DNA of 6,184 nucleotides from the NCBI GenBank assembly GCA_022615255.1, contig JAKEHC010000126.1, positions 1 to 6,184 of the forward strand, in the 5' to 3' direction. Of this stretch, positions 1 to 5,710 are shown in pieces (position 1 is the stretch's first letter; the number at the start of each line of letters is the position of its first letter). The notes beneath the pieces were generated by a model. It had not been told where the DNA came from. It saw only the letters and a program-made list of their open reading frames with translations, and did not search any database. Position numbers and translations under genes: made by a program. Source of the DNA: Candidatus Dadabacteria bacterium (GTDB lineage Bacteria; Desulfobacterota_D; UBA1144; Nemesobacterales; CSP1-2).

Positions 1-43
1 AATTCTAAAATCCGGCTTATATATATATCCGCTTTTTAGAATT
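1..43. repeat. Perfect 10-bp inverted repeat around an AT-alternating core
   Basis: AATTCTAAAA (1-10) is the exact reverse complement of TTTTAGAATT (34-43). Inside it CGG (13-15) can pair with CCG (29-31), and the centre is alternating TA (18-28). This could be a transcription terminator or a decayed insertion end belonging to whatever lies left of the window. The left boundary cuts the context, so its role is open. Confidence 0.45.
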
Positions 44-81
44 TTAGGTTTATAGATAAATTTTATTTTTTACCCACTTGC

Positions 82-109
82 TTGACATAGAATCAGCTTA
101 TTTTATTAT
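82..109 (+). promoter_or_regulatory. Sigma70-like promoter match facing the priA 3' end
   Basis: TTGACA (82-87) is followed after 16 bp by TATTAT (104-109), a near-consensus pair. Transcription would start near 116 and run antisense into priA. No plus-strand gene follows, so it either makes an antisense RNA or is a chance match in AT-rich DNA. Confidence 0.3.
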
Positions 110-127
110 GCCGTTCTGGACAAGCTC

Positions 128-2584
128 CTACATAAAACTTAATGGATCAACATCAATTGATACATTTATCCCACCTATCCCCTTAGCAGTGTGAAATACA
201 TTAATAAGTTGCTTAGAAAACTTGTGAAGTATATTCACATTTGCAGATTTAATTAACATATGCCACCTGAATCGGTTTCTTACCCTATAAATTGGAGAAG
301 GAGAAGGTCCGAGGATTTGAATAACACTAATTGGAAATTTTGATAATAATCTTCTAGCGGTCACTCCAGCTTCCTTTGAGGTCTTAGAGGTTTCATATTC
401 ATCCTTACCCTCAAATTTTAAGTTAATAAGCTTTGAAAATGGCGGATACCCAAGTTCCTCACGGAGTTGTAACTCCTGATTTAAAAAGCTTATGCTATCT
501 TGTTCTACTGCAAATCTAATACTAGGATGCTCAGGGTTATATGTTTGTACAATTACCTTTCCTGTATGGTCTCCTCTACCTGCCCTTCCCGCGACCTGAG
601 TTATTAACTGAAACGTCCTCTCCCCTGCCCGAAAATCCGGTATGCCTAGAGCCAAATCAGCCAAGATCACACCCACTAGGGTCACTCCCGGAAGGTCATG
701 CCCCTTTGCAACCATTTGAGTGCCAATGAGAACATCGATTTCACCCTTCTCCAATTTTCTATAAAGATCGAAGAGCTTAATTTTCCCACTTACTGTGTCC
801 CTATCCATCCTGGCTACACTCGCCTCGGGAAGAATCCTCTTAATTTCCTCCTCTATTTTCTGTGTCCCCATACCAAGTTTTTTTAGGGTTCCACTGCAGT
901 TTCTGCAACTCTTTAAAAACTTCTCTGAAATCCCACAGTAGTGACACATTAAAGAATCTTCTTTTATATGATACGTAAGGTTTATGCTACAGTTCGGGCA
1001 TAAGAGACTCTTTCCACACCCCGGACAAACTATTAATGTTGAAAATCCACGCCTATTGAGAAAAAGTATGGTCTGCATTCTTGTCTTGTAATTCTCTATA
1101 ATTCTTTCCTCTAGTCTCTTTGAAAATATCCCCCCACCCTCCCCCCTCATATCTACTACCTTCACATACGGAAGCATGCGGTTTTCAACCCTCAATGGAA
1201 GTGATATGTATGTGAATTTCTCTTTGAGGGCATTGGCATAAGATTCGACAGAAGGGGTTGCAGAGCCAAGCAAGACCACTCCATTTATCTTTTTTCCCAA
1301 TACCAGTGCTAAATCCCTAGCATTGTAACGCGGGGACTCGTCTTGTTTATAGGATTGCTCGTGTTCTTCATCTACAACTACTATTCCTAAATTTCTAAAT
1401 GGAGCAAATATCGCAGACCTTGCACCTATAATTATTTTGACATCCCCTCGTCTTGCCATACGCCAAGCATCAAACCTCTCACCATCGCTTAGAGCACTAT
1501 GAATTACAGCTACTTTGTTACCAAACCTTCCCTTGAACCTCTTTACAAGCTGAGGCGTAAGTGAGATTTCAGGGACGAGGACTATTGCTTCTTTTCCAAT
1601 TTTAATTACCTCTCCGATTACCCGCAAGTATACCTCAGTCTTACCGCTGCCGGTGACTCCGTGAAGAAGAAATGCTGAAAACCTTCCTCTTCCTATAGCC
1701 TCCCTTATCCTCTCAAATGCCCTCTCCTGGTCAGGGGTGAGATAAGGTGGCTTGTCTTCTTGTATTGTTATTTCTGAAAATGGGTCTCTCGTGACCTCAT
1801 GATATTCCACAATTATATACCCTTTACTCTCCAACCACTTTATGTGGCGGCTTACGTCTCCAAACATCTCTTTTATGTTTGAGTAAGGCACCCTTCCATG
1901 CTCGATTACATAATTAAGAATCTGTGATTTAATTGCGCTTTTTTTAGCGTTATCTGAACCCCATTTGCGCCCTAAATGCACCCTTTCCGCCGCTATAATG
2001 ACCTTTTCATGCTTAATCTTGGGGTTTGAGCGAAGCTCATAGCTGAAATCAACAAGCCCCCTTCTCCTTAACGAATTTAGAATCTCATATTTTCCGCCTT
2101 CGACAAGGTTAAAGAGCTTTCTGACCGTGACTACCCCGGAGATAGACAAGGTTTTGAGAATCAACCTTTCAGGCTCGCTTAATTTATCTTTATTGAGGAG
2201 ATTCACTCCTTTTTCAGTAATCTTAATAACCTTTTTTAGACTAACCCCTAATCCTCCGGGGTGAGCGGCTTTAAGTACAATTCCGAGCGGGGTCATGTAA
2301 TAATTCGAGACCCATTTCAGGAACTCATGCCTCCATTCATCAAAGAGCGGCTCTTCATCCACAATGTCTATGATTTCCTTAAGCGATAATCCCTCGGGTG
2401 GTTTCCCAAAGCCGATAATGAATCCAAGTGCTTTTCTGTTTTTAAATGGTATTAATACCCTCTTCCCGATTTGAACCCCGTCTTGAAGATGTGAAGGGAC
2501 AGAATAATAATACGCTTCCCCCTGTAGCGAGCCTGCTCGAACTACACTCGGAATAAGAACGGCTACCTGAACGGCTTCTTTCAT
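128..2584 (-). CDS. priA: Primosomal protein N' (replication restart helicase PriA)
   Basis: PriA is a 3'-to-5' superfamily 2 DNA helicase that recognises stalled or broken forks and reloads the replisome, acting in the cytoplasm on DNA. All family landmarks are visible. The N-terminal DNA-binding domain covers about residues 5-110, and a winged-helix-like stretch about 215-265. Walker A GVTGSGKT is at 309-316, the DEEH box at 405-408, SAT at 441-443, GTQM at 621-624 and QVAGRAGRG at 663-671. Eight zinc-site cysteines (520, 523, 529, 532, 547, 550, 560, 563) sit between the helicase lobes. The length of 818 residues suits the longer PriA forms (B. subtilis about 805, E. coli about 732). The ATG at 2584 is the first start after an in-frame TAA and gives the expected N-terminus, although no good ribosome binding site precedes it. 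It lies 112 bp downstream of the dehydrogenase on the same strand, so read-through is possible. It looks intact. Confidence 0.97.
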   Translation of the reverse strand: MKEAVQVAVLIPSVVRAGSLQGEAYYYSVPSHLQDGVQIGKRVLIPFKNRKALGFIIGFGKPPEGLSLKEIIDIVDEEPLFDEWRHEFLKWVSNYYMTPLGIVLKAAHPGGLGVSLKKVIKITEKGVNLLNKDKLSEPERLILKTLSISGVVTVRKLFNLVEGGKYEILNSLRRRGLVDFSYELRSNPKIKHEKVIIAAERVHLGRKWGSDNAKKSAIKSQILNYVIEHGRVPYSNIKEMFGDVSRHIKWLESKGYIIVEYHEVTRDPFSEITIQEDKPPYLTPDQERAFERIREAIGRGRFSAFLLHGVTGSGKTEVYLRVIGEVIKIGKEAIVLVPEISLTPQLVKRFKGRFGNKVAVIHSALSDGERFDAWRMARRGDVKIIIGARSAIFAPFRNLGIVVVDEEHEQSYKQDESPRYNARDLALVLGKKINGVVLLGSATPSVESYANALKEKFTYISLPLRVENRMLPYVKVVDMRGEGGGIFSKRLEERIIENYKTRMQTILFLNRRGFSTLIVCPGCGKSLLCPNCSINLTYHIKEDSLMCHYCGISEKFLKSCRNCSGTLKKLGMGTQKIEEEIKRILPEASVARMDRDTVSGKIKLFDLYRKLEKGEIDVLIGTQMVAKGHDLPGVTLVGVILADLALGIPDFRAGERTFQLITQVAGRAGRGDHTGKVIVQTYNPEHPSIRFAVEQDSISFLNQELQLREELGYPPFSKLINLKFEGKDEYETSKTSKEAGVTARRLLSKFPISVIQILGPSPSPIYRVRNRFRWHMLIKSANVNILHKFSKQLINVFHTAKGIGGINVSIDVDPLSFM

Positions 2585-2696
2585 GTATCTTTGGAGAGTG
2601 TAAATTGTTTAGGGATAACCTTCAATAGCAGATTAATAACATCAGTAGGAATCGAAAGTCCCTTAATTGAATTAGGAACGAATCCTCCCTCAAATG

Positions 2697-3722
2697 CTAC
2701 TTCTGCGGCTCGATGATGACTTTGATTGAGTCTTTTGCTTCGGCGACGAGTTGAAAGCCTCTGCCTGTCTCTGCTAAGGGGAGGCGGTGTGTGACCATGT
2801 CCCCAACATTCACACGACGTGCCCGGATAAGCTCTATTGCAACGGCAAGGTCCTGAGGACTTGCGGCATAGGAACTTGTCATGGTGATCCCGCCCCACCA
2901 TATTTCATTGAAAGGAAGTGGAATCTTTATGCCCGGGTCCGATGGGGCAAAGAAAAGGATGCTCCCGCCCTGTTCGACCATACTAAATGCCTGTTCAATA
3001 GCCCTAGCTGATCCGGTGCAAACGATTACAAGGTCGGGAAGATTGCCATCATTAACCTCACGGAGTCGATTGGGCACATCATCATTAGCATTAATCACTT
3101 CCTCAGCGCCAAGGCGGAGGGCTGCCCTTAGCCTGTATTCATTAATATCAGTCGCAATAATACGCCCTGCGCCCTGGGCACAGGCAAGCTGTATATGGAG
3201 TAAGCCAGTAATTCCGCTGCCGATGATGAGCACGCTACTCCCCACCTGAAATCGCGCAAGCCTCTGCCCGCGTATACAACAACCAAGTGGTTCGATAAAT
3301 GACCCCTCTTCAAACGAGACCTCATCTGGAAGCAAGAATGTGCCTCGATCAACATTTATGGCAGGCACTCGAATATACTCGGCAAAACCGCCCGGGTCGA
3401 AATGAGTAGTTCGAAGCGTATCGCATGAAGAGTGGTTGCCCCTGAGGCAGTGATAGCACGTATTGCAGGGGACATGGTGTGTGGCGAAGACACGGTCTCC
3501 TTTTTTGAACCTACTCACACCCTCGCCCACCGCTACAACCTCACCGGAAATCTCGTGACCCAGCACCAGCGGAGCCTTAGGAACACGATACCACTCCATT
3601 ACATCGCTTCCGCAAACTCCGCTTGCCAGGACGCGGACAAGGATCTCACCATGTCCGATGCTTGGAGTCGGCTTCTCCTCAAGCCTCACATCCCGGTTGC
3701 TATAATACATGGCTACACGCAT
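2697..3722 (-). CDS. Zinc-dependent medium-chain dehydrogenase (threonine/polyol dehydrogenase-like)
   Basis: This enzyme of the MDR superfamily likely oxidises a secondary alcohol (polyol, sugar alcohol or L-threonine type) with NAD+. The 341 residues match the family length. Catalytic zinc ligands are C37 (in GVCGSD), H56 and E57 (in GHE) and E144 (in EPLG). The structural zinc loop has C86, C89, C92 and C100. The Rossmann motif GSGITG is at 168-173, with D192 at the end of the second strand, which favours NAD over NADP. No signal peptide or membrane segment is seen. The ATG at 3722 directly follows an in-frame TGA; an AAGTGA six bases upstream is a modest ribosome binding site, and Met5 has none. 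The gene looks richer in G+C than priA and the plus-strand genes. It lies between the LsrF-like gene and priA. Substrate cannot be assigned: sorbitol, butanediol and threonine dehydrogenases share these motifs. Confidence 0.9.
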   Translation of the reverse strand: MRVAMYYSNRDVRLEEKPTPSIGHGEILVRVLASGVCGSDVMEWYRVPKAPLVLGHEISGEVVAVGEGVSRFKKGDRVFATHHVPCNTCYHCLRGNHSSCDTLRTTHFDPGGFAEYIRVPAINVDRGTFLLPDEVSFEEGSFIEPLGCCIRGQRLARFQVGSSVLIIGSGITGLLHIQLACAQGAGRIIATDINEYRLRAALRLGAEEVINANDDVPNRLREVNDGNLPDLVIVCTGSARAIEQAFSMVEQGGSILFFAPSDPGIKIPLPFNEIWWGGITMTSSYAASPQDLAVAIELIRARRVNVGDMVTHRLPLAETGRGFQLVAEAKDSIKVIIEPQK

Positions 3723-3785
3723 ATGGCTTCACTTATAATGATATAAGATAAATGAAAATAGTCATAACGAATTATTGAAGTCCCC

Positions 3786-3806
3786 TTCTCCGGCTTAACC
3801 GGGGGA
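3786..3806 (-). repeat. Weak 8-5-8 hairpin, possible decayed repeat
   Basis: CCGG (3790-3793) pairs with CCGG (3799-3802) around a 5-base loop. The stem extends to eight pairs if two G-T pairs are allowed. The minus-strand loop TTAAG resembles the AAG-ending loops of the better copies, but the CTAC tail is missing. Membership in the family is doubtful. Confidence 0.25.
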
Positions 3807-3833
3807 TTTGCTTAGGGTTCCTCGCAATGAGAA

Positions 3834-3858
3834 GTAGGGGCAGGTCTTGCACCTAACC
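3834..3858 (-). repeat. REP-like hairpin repeat, minus-strand copy
   Basis: Read on the minus strand, the left arm is GGTTAGGT, the loop GCAAG, the right arm ACCTGCCC and the tail CTAC. The inner four base pairs are intact (AGGT with ACCT), while the outer left arm has drifted from the expected GGGC. Loop and tail match the plus-strand copy at 3868-3893, so this is an inverted, partly decayed member of the same family. Confidence 0.55.
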
Positions 3859-3867
3859 TTCCTTATT

Positions 3868-3893
3868 GGGCAACCGCAAGGGTTGCCCCTACA
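3868..3893 (+). repeat. REP-like hairpin repeat, intact copy
   Basis: The left arm GGGCAACC (3868-3875), 5-base loop GCAAG and right arm GGTTGCCC (3881-3888) form a perfect 8-bp stem, followed by the tail CTACA (3889-3893). It has no T-run, so it does not look like an intrinsic terminator. It is preceded by ATT, as is the copy at 4927. Confidence 0.75.
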
Positions 3894-3917
3894 ATTGGGG
3901 AACGATTTGCCTCCTAC

Positions 3918-3942
3918 CCCACCAGCAAGACTTGTGGACTAC
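3918..3942 (+). repeat. REP-like hairpin repeat, degenerate copy
   Basis: The arms CCCACCAG (3918-3925) and CTTGTGGA (3931-3938) pair at six of eight positions around the loop CAAGA, and the tail CTAC (3939-3942) is kept. Geometry and tail match the family, but the GGGC/GCCC ends are lost, so this assignment is tentative. Confidence 0.35.
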
Positions 3943-3971
3943 CCAATCTTTTATTTCGTATCAACGCGTAA

Positions 3972-3997
3972 TACAGGTCACGGGTCTTGCTTGTGAC
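3972..3997 (-). repeat. Weak 8-5-8 hairpin on the minus strand
   Basis: GTCAC (3977-3981) pairs perfectly with GTGAC (3993-3997). The stem reaches eight pairs with two G-T pairs around a 5-base loop. On the minus strand the loop is CAAGA, identical to the loop of the copy at 3918, and the following bases CTGTA resemble CTACA. It may be a decayed family member or coincidence. Confidence 0.25.
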
Positions 3998-4032
3998 TGC
4001 TATATAATGTATGGGTATTTTGGAACAACTAT

Positions 4033-4848
4033 CTAGACGCTGGCTAATCTTTTACTCTCTTTTTCCTTAACTTCCCTAAAGAGCTCATGCGCCTGTTTAG
4101 GCGTGTAATTCTCATGGACGACCGCACGTATAGACCTTATCATTGCAACCGGATAATCCGACTGCCAAATGTTTCTACCCATATCAACTCCGACAGCGCC
4201 CTGCTGAATGGCATTGTAAGACATCTCGAGCGCATCGAGTTCAGTAGCTAGCTTGGGGCCTCCTGCTATAACAATAGGCACAGGACAGCTCTCAGTCACT
4301 TTCTCAAAATCCTCGCAGTAATATGTTTTAACTATGTGCGCGCCAAGCTCCGCACATATGCGGCAGCATAGGGACAGGAAGCGCGCATCCCTCTTTTCAA
4401 GCTCCCTGCCTACGGCAGTTATAGCCAAAACGGGTATACCGTATTCCTCACCCTGATTCACAAGCTCTGCAAGACCGAGCAGTGTCTTTCGCTCGTGCTC
4501 CGTGCCGATAAATACGGATAAGCCTATTCCTGCCACGTTTAAGCGAATGGCATCCTTTATAGAGGTGGTTATCCCTTCATCTGCGAGAGAGGGTCCGATT
4601 ATGCTCACACCGCCAGAAACCCTCAGCACGACATTCGTCCCGCTATTTGGGTCAACGGATGAACGAAGGACACCGCGTGTAAGCATCAGAGAATCGGCAT
4701 AGGGTATCAAAGGCTCTATTGTTCTACGGGGAACCTCAAGCCTTGATGTAGGACCCAAAAAATAGCCGTGATCAACCGCCAGCATAACGGCACGGCCTGT
4801 CTCTGGCTTTATGATTCTAGCCATACGATTTTTCATTCCCCAGTCCAT
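4033..4848 (-). CDS. LsrF-like class I aldolase/thiolase (DeoC/FbaB/LacD family)
   Basis: E. coli LsrF cleaves phosphorylated AI-2 breakdown product (3-hydroxy-2,4-pentadione-5-phosphate) with CoA to give dihydroxyacetone phosphate and acetyl-CoA. This protein aligns with it end to end from its LDWGM segment onward. Landmarks are VDHGYF (25-30), LTRG..LRS (57-63), the Schiff-base lysine K174 in VKTYY (equivalent to LsrF K203), CPVPIVIAGG (188-197) and VDMGRNIWQSD..VAM (221-236), the last two forming the phosphate-binding end of the barrel. The first 31 or so LsrF residues are absent: an in-frame TAA lies just upstream, and GAGGTG eight bases before the ATG at 4848 supports this start. A sigma70-like promoter lies at 4887-4915. 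No lsrK, lsrR, lsrG or transporter gene is nearby, so an AI-2 role is unproven. Another phosphosugar aldolase or thiolase reaction is equally possible, hence no gene symbol. Confidence 0.88.
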   Translation of the reverse strand: MDWGMKNRMARIIKPETGRAVMLAVDHGYFLGPTSRLEVPRRTIEPLIPYADSLMLTRGVLRSSVDPNSGTNVVLRVSGGVSIIGPSLADEGITTSIKDAIRLNVAGIGLSVFIGTEHERKTLLGLAELVNQGEEYGIPVLAITAVGRELEKRDARFLSLCCRICAELGAHIVKTYYCEDFEKVTESCPVPIVIAGGPKLATELDALEMSYNAIQQGAVGVDMGRNIWQSDYPVAMIRSIRAVVHENYTPKQAHELFREVKEKESKRLASV

Positions 4849-4886
4849 GTGAACAACACCTCGCTTTTCTTATTTTTTTCAAAGAA

Positions 4887-4915
4887 ACTTTAAAGTAAGG
4901 CGGCAAAAAAGTCAA
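4887..4915 (-). promoter_or_regulatory. Sigma70-like promoter for the LsrF-like gene
   Basis: On the minus strand TTGACT (plus 4910-4915) and TAAAGT (plus 4887-4892) are separated by 17 bp, matching the consensus at five and four of six bases. Start of transcription would fall near 4880, giving a leader of about 32 bases that contains the GAGGTG ribosome binding site. Confidence 0.5.
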
Positions 4916-4926
4916 ACAGATGTATT

Positions 4927-4952
4927 GGGCGAACACAAGGTTCGCTGCTACA
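4927..4952 (+). repeat. REP-like hairpin repeat, copy with a damaged right arm
   Basis: Left arm GGGCGAAC (4927-4934), loop ACAAG, right arm GTTCGCTG (4940-4947), tail CTACA. Six base pairs (GCGAAC with GTTCGC) are intact; two changes in the right arm (CC to TG) break the outer pairs. It is preceded by ATT like the copy at 3868. Confidence 0.65.
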
Positions 4953-4959
4953 TTATTAC

Positions 4960-4985
4960 GGGCAAGCGCTAGGCTTGCCCCTACA
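4960..4985 (+). repeat. REP-like hairpin repeat, intact copy
   Basis: Left arm GGGCAAGC (4960-4967), loop GCTAG, right arm GCTTGCCC (4973-4980), tail CTACA (4981-4985). The 8-bp stem is perfect. It follows the copy at 4927 in the same orientation, starting 33 bp later. Confidence 0.75.
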
Positions 4986-5075
4986 AAATATTTGGATAAA
5001 TGCAAACTTCTTCTCCGAGATATTTTGAAGAAAAATATTGTTTAAATACGAAGCAGAATTTAACCAACGTATCAT

Positions 5076-5088
5076 TAGCAATTGCGTA
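5076..5088. promoter_or_regulatory. Distal operator-like dyad
   Basis: GCAATTGC (5078-5085) is a perfect 8-bp palindrome, continued as GCAATTGCGTA to 5088. The same 11 bases recur exactly 75 bp downstream. The dyad centre lies about 125 bp upstream of the predicted transcription start. I do not recognise the regulator. Confidence 0.45.
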
Positions 5089-5150
5089 TTATAAGTTAAT
5101 AATAATAGATATATTCAATGATTACAGGTAGATAATAAAATAATAAATAT

Positions 5151-5163
5151 TCGCAATTGCGTA
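5151..5163. promoter_or_regulatory. Proximal operator-like dyad
   Basis: CGCAATTGCG (5152-5161) is a perfect 10-bp palindrome ending in the shared GCAATTGCGTA. It stops eight bases before the -35 box, with its centre about 50 bp upstream of the predicted start. An activator or a repressor could both use this position. Confidence 0.5.
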
Positions 5164-5171
5164 AAATACCC

Positions 5172-5200
5172 TTGACAATCCCCTCTACATGCATTATATT
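5172..5200 (+). promoter_or_regulatory. Strong sigma70-type promoter for the phasin-like gene
   Basis: A consensus TTGACA (5172-5177), a 17-bp spacer and TATATT (5195-5200, five of six) form the best promoter in the window. The start should fall near 5207, leaving a leader of about 27 bases. Confidence 0.75.
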
Positions 5201-5219
5201 TTAATTAAATTAAATAAAT

Positions 5220-5225
5220 AGGAGG
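5220..5225 (+). promoter_or_regulatory. Ribosome binding site that decides the phasin-like start
   Basis: AGGAGG ends two bases before an ATG at 5228 but eight bases before the in-frame ATG at 5234. Normal spacing favours 5234, so the two-residue longer reading is probably wrong. Confidence 0.75.
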
Positions 5226-5233
5226 CAATGCAG

Positions 5234-5653
5234 ATGGCAGTAAGAAAAGAAACGCAAAAGGTAAAGGATTTCGCTGAAACTGTAAAAGAGATTACAGGAC
5301 AAGTGAAAGAAAATTATGTAAATGGCTTAGAATTCACCTTATCTCTTTGGGAGGAGAATTTAAAGGTTTTAAACGCTCAAGTTGATCAGTGGCTTGATCT
5401 TCAACAGGAATTAATCGGAGCCGGAAGAGACTTCTATGATAAGTTTCCAAAGGAAATATCGCCGTTCTCTAATGGAAACTCAAAGGCCATAAATGGCCAG
5501 ATTAACCGCCTTGTGGCTTTTCAGAAAGACTATGTTGAATCAGTTAGAAAAGCCTCTGATAAACTTACAAAAGAAACTCTCAATCTCGCAGAGAAGAATA
5601 TAGAGAAGGCTTTTTCTCTTGTTGACGATTATATTAGCTTGTTCAGAGTTTAG
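5234..5653 (+). CDS. Small phasin-like helical protein
   Basis: The 139-residue product begins MAVRKETQKV. It is polar, lysine- and glutamate-rich and looks almost entirely alpha-helical. One amphipathic helical block covers about residues 5-75 and contains W39 and W53; a Pro/Gly/Asn-rich break follows near 72-84, then a second helical block from about 85 to 139. There is no signal peptide, membrane segment or cysteine. Size, charge and helix pattern resemble phasins, which coat polyhydroxyalkanoate granules, but no PHA synthase, depolymerase or other granule gene is in view and I rely on general resemblance only. It has the strongest promoter and ribosome binding site here, suggesting an abundant protein, as granule coats are. 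Alternatives are a structural coiled-coil protein or a chaperone-like partner. The start was chosen from ribosome binding site spacing. Confidence 0.8.
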   Translation: MAVRKETQKVKDFAETVKEITGQVKENYVNGLEFTLSLWEENLKVLNAQVDQWLDLQQELIGAGRDFYDKFPKEISPFSNGNSKAINGQINRLVAFQKDYVESVRKASDKLTKETLNLAEKNIEKAFSLVDDYISLFRV

Positions 5654-5672
5654 CATTTAGTTATGGAAAGAT

Positions 5673-5710
5673 GGGCTGAACGGCACCTTCGACAGGACAG
5701 GGTTCAGCCC
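5673..5710. repeat. Palindrome with 9-bp arms between the two small genes
   Basis: GGGCTGAAC (5673-5681) and GTTCAGCCC (5702-5710) are perfect inverted arms around a 20-base spacer that contains CCTTCGACAGG. No T-run follows, so it is a poor intrinsic terminator; it may instead be a dispersed repeat, an RNA-stabilising hairpin or an attenuator. Its arms and loop differ from the CTACA-tailed family. Confidence 0.6.

Larger units (their letters stand above)
3723..4032. other. Gene-free spacer filled with small hairpin repeats
   Basis: This 310-bp gap separates the dehydrogenase start from the end of the LsrF-like gene. I see no supported reading frame, tRNA or terminator with a T-run. It carries two good copies of the GGGC...GCCCCTAC hairpin family (3834-3858 and 3868-3893), one degenerate copy (3918-3942) and two weak hairpins of the same 8-5-8 geometry (3786-3806 and 3972-3997). 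The 60 bp just upstream of the dehydrogenase are AT-rich but show only poor -35/-10 matches. Confidence 0.6.
4849..5233. other. Divergent control region between the LsrF-like and phasin-like genes
   Basis: This 385-bp stretch has no supported gene. From left to right it holds the aldolase ribosome binding site (CACCTC, 4857-4862, read on the minus strand), a minus-strand promoter, two head-to-tail hairpin repeats, about 90 bp of plain AT-rich DNA, two operator-like dyads, the plus-strand promoter and its ribosome binding site. Confidence 0.65.

Noticed and set aside
541..886. Two plus-strand 62-codon frames inside priA
   Set aside because: They lie antisense to conserved PriA helicase motifs and have no convincing ribosome binding site.
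2787..3746. Several reading frames of 74 to 122 codons antisense to the dehydrogenase
   Set aside because: They mirror a well-supported coding sequence with intact zinc and Rossmann motifs, and they show no recognisable protein features.
3868..3893. The hairpin as an intrinsic terminator for a flanking gene
   Set aside because: No T-run follows on either strand, and the same unit recurs upstream of the aldolase where no gene ends, which fits a dispersed repeat better.
3998..4008. TGCTATATAATG as an extended -10 promoter on the plus strand
   Set aside because: There is no -35 partner, it faces the 3' end of the aldolase gene, and no plus-strand gene follows.
4817..5005. A 62-codon minus-strand reading frame upstream of the LsrF-like gene
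   Set aside because: Its residues come from translating the two hairpin repeats (the GASLALA and NLVFA segments) plus a promoter region; it overlaps the aldolase start and has no ribosome binding site of its own.
5008..5032. TTCTTC...GAAGAA inverted repeat as an operator
   Set aside because: The six-base arms with a 13-base spacer in AT-rich DNA are likely by chance, and no second copy is present.
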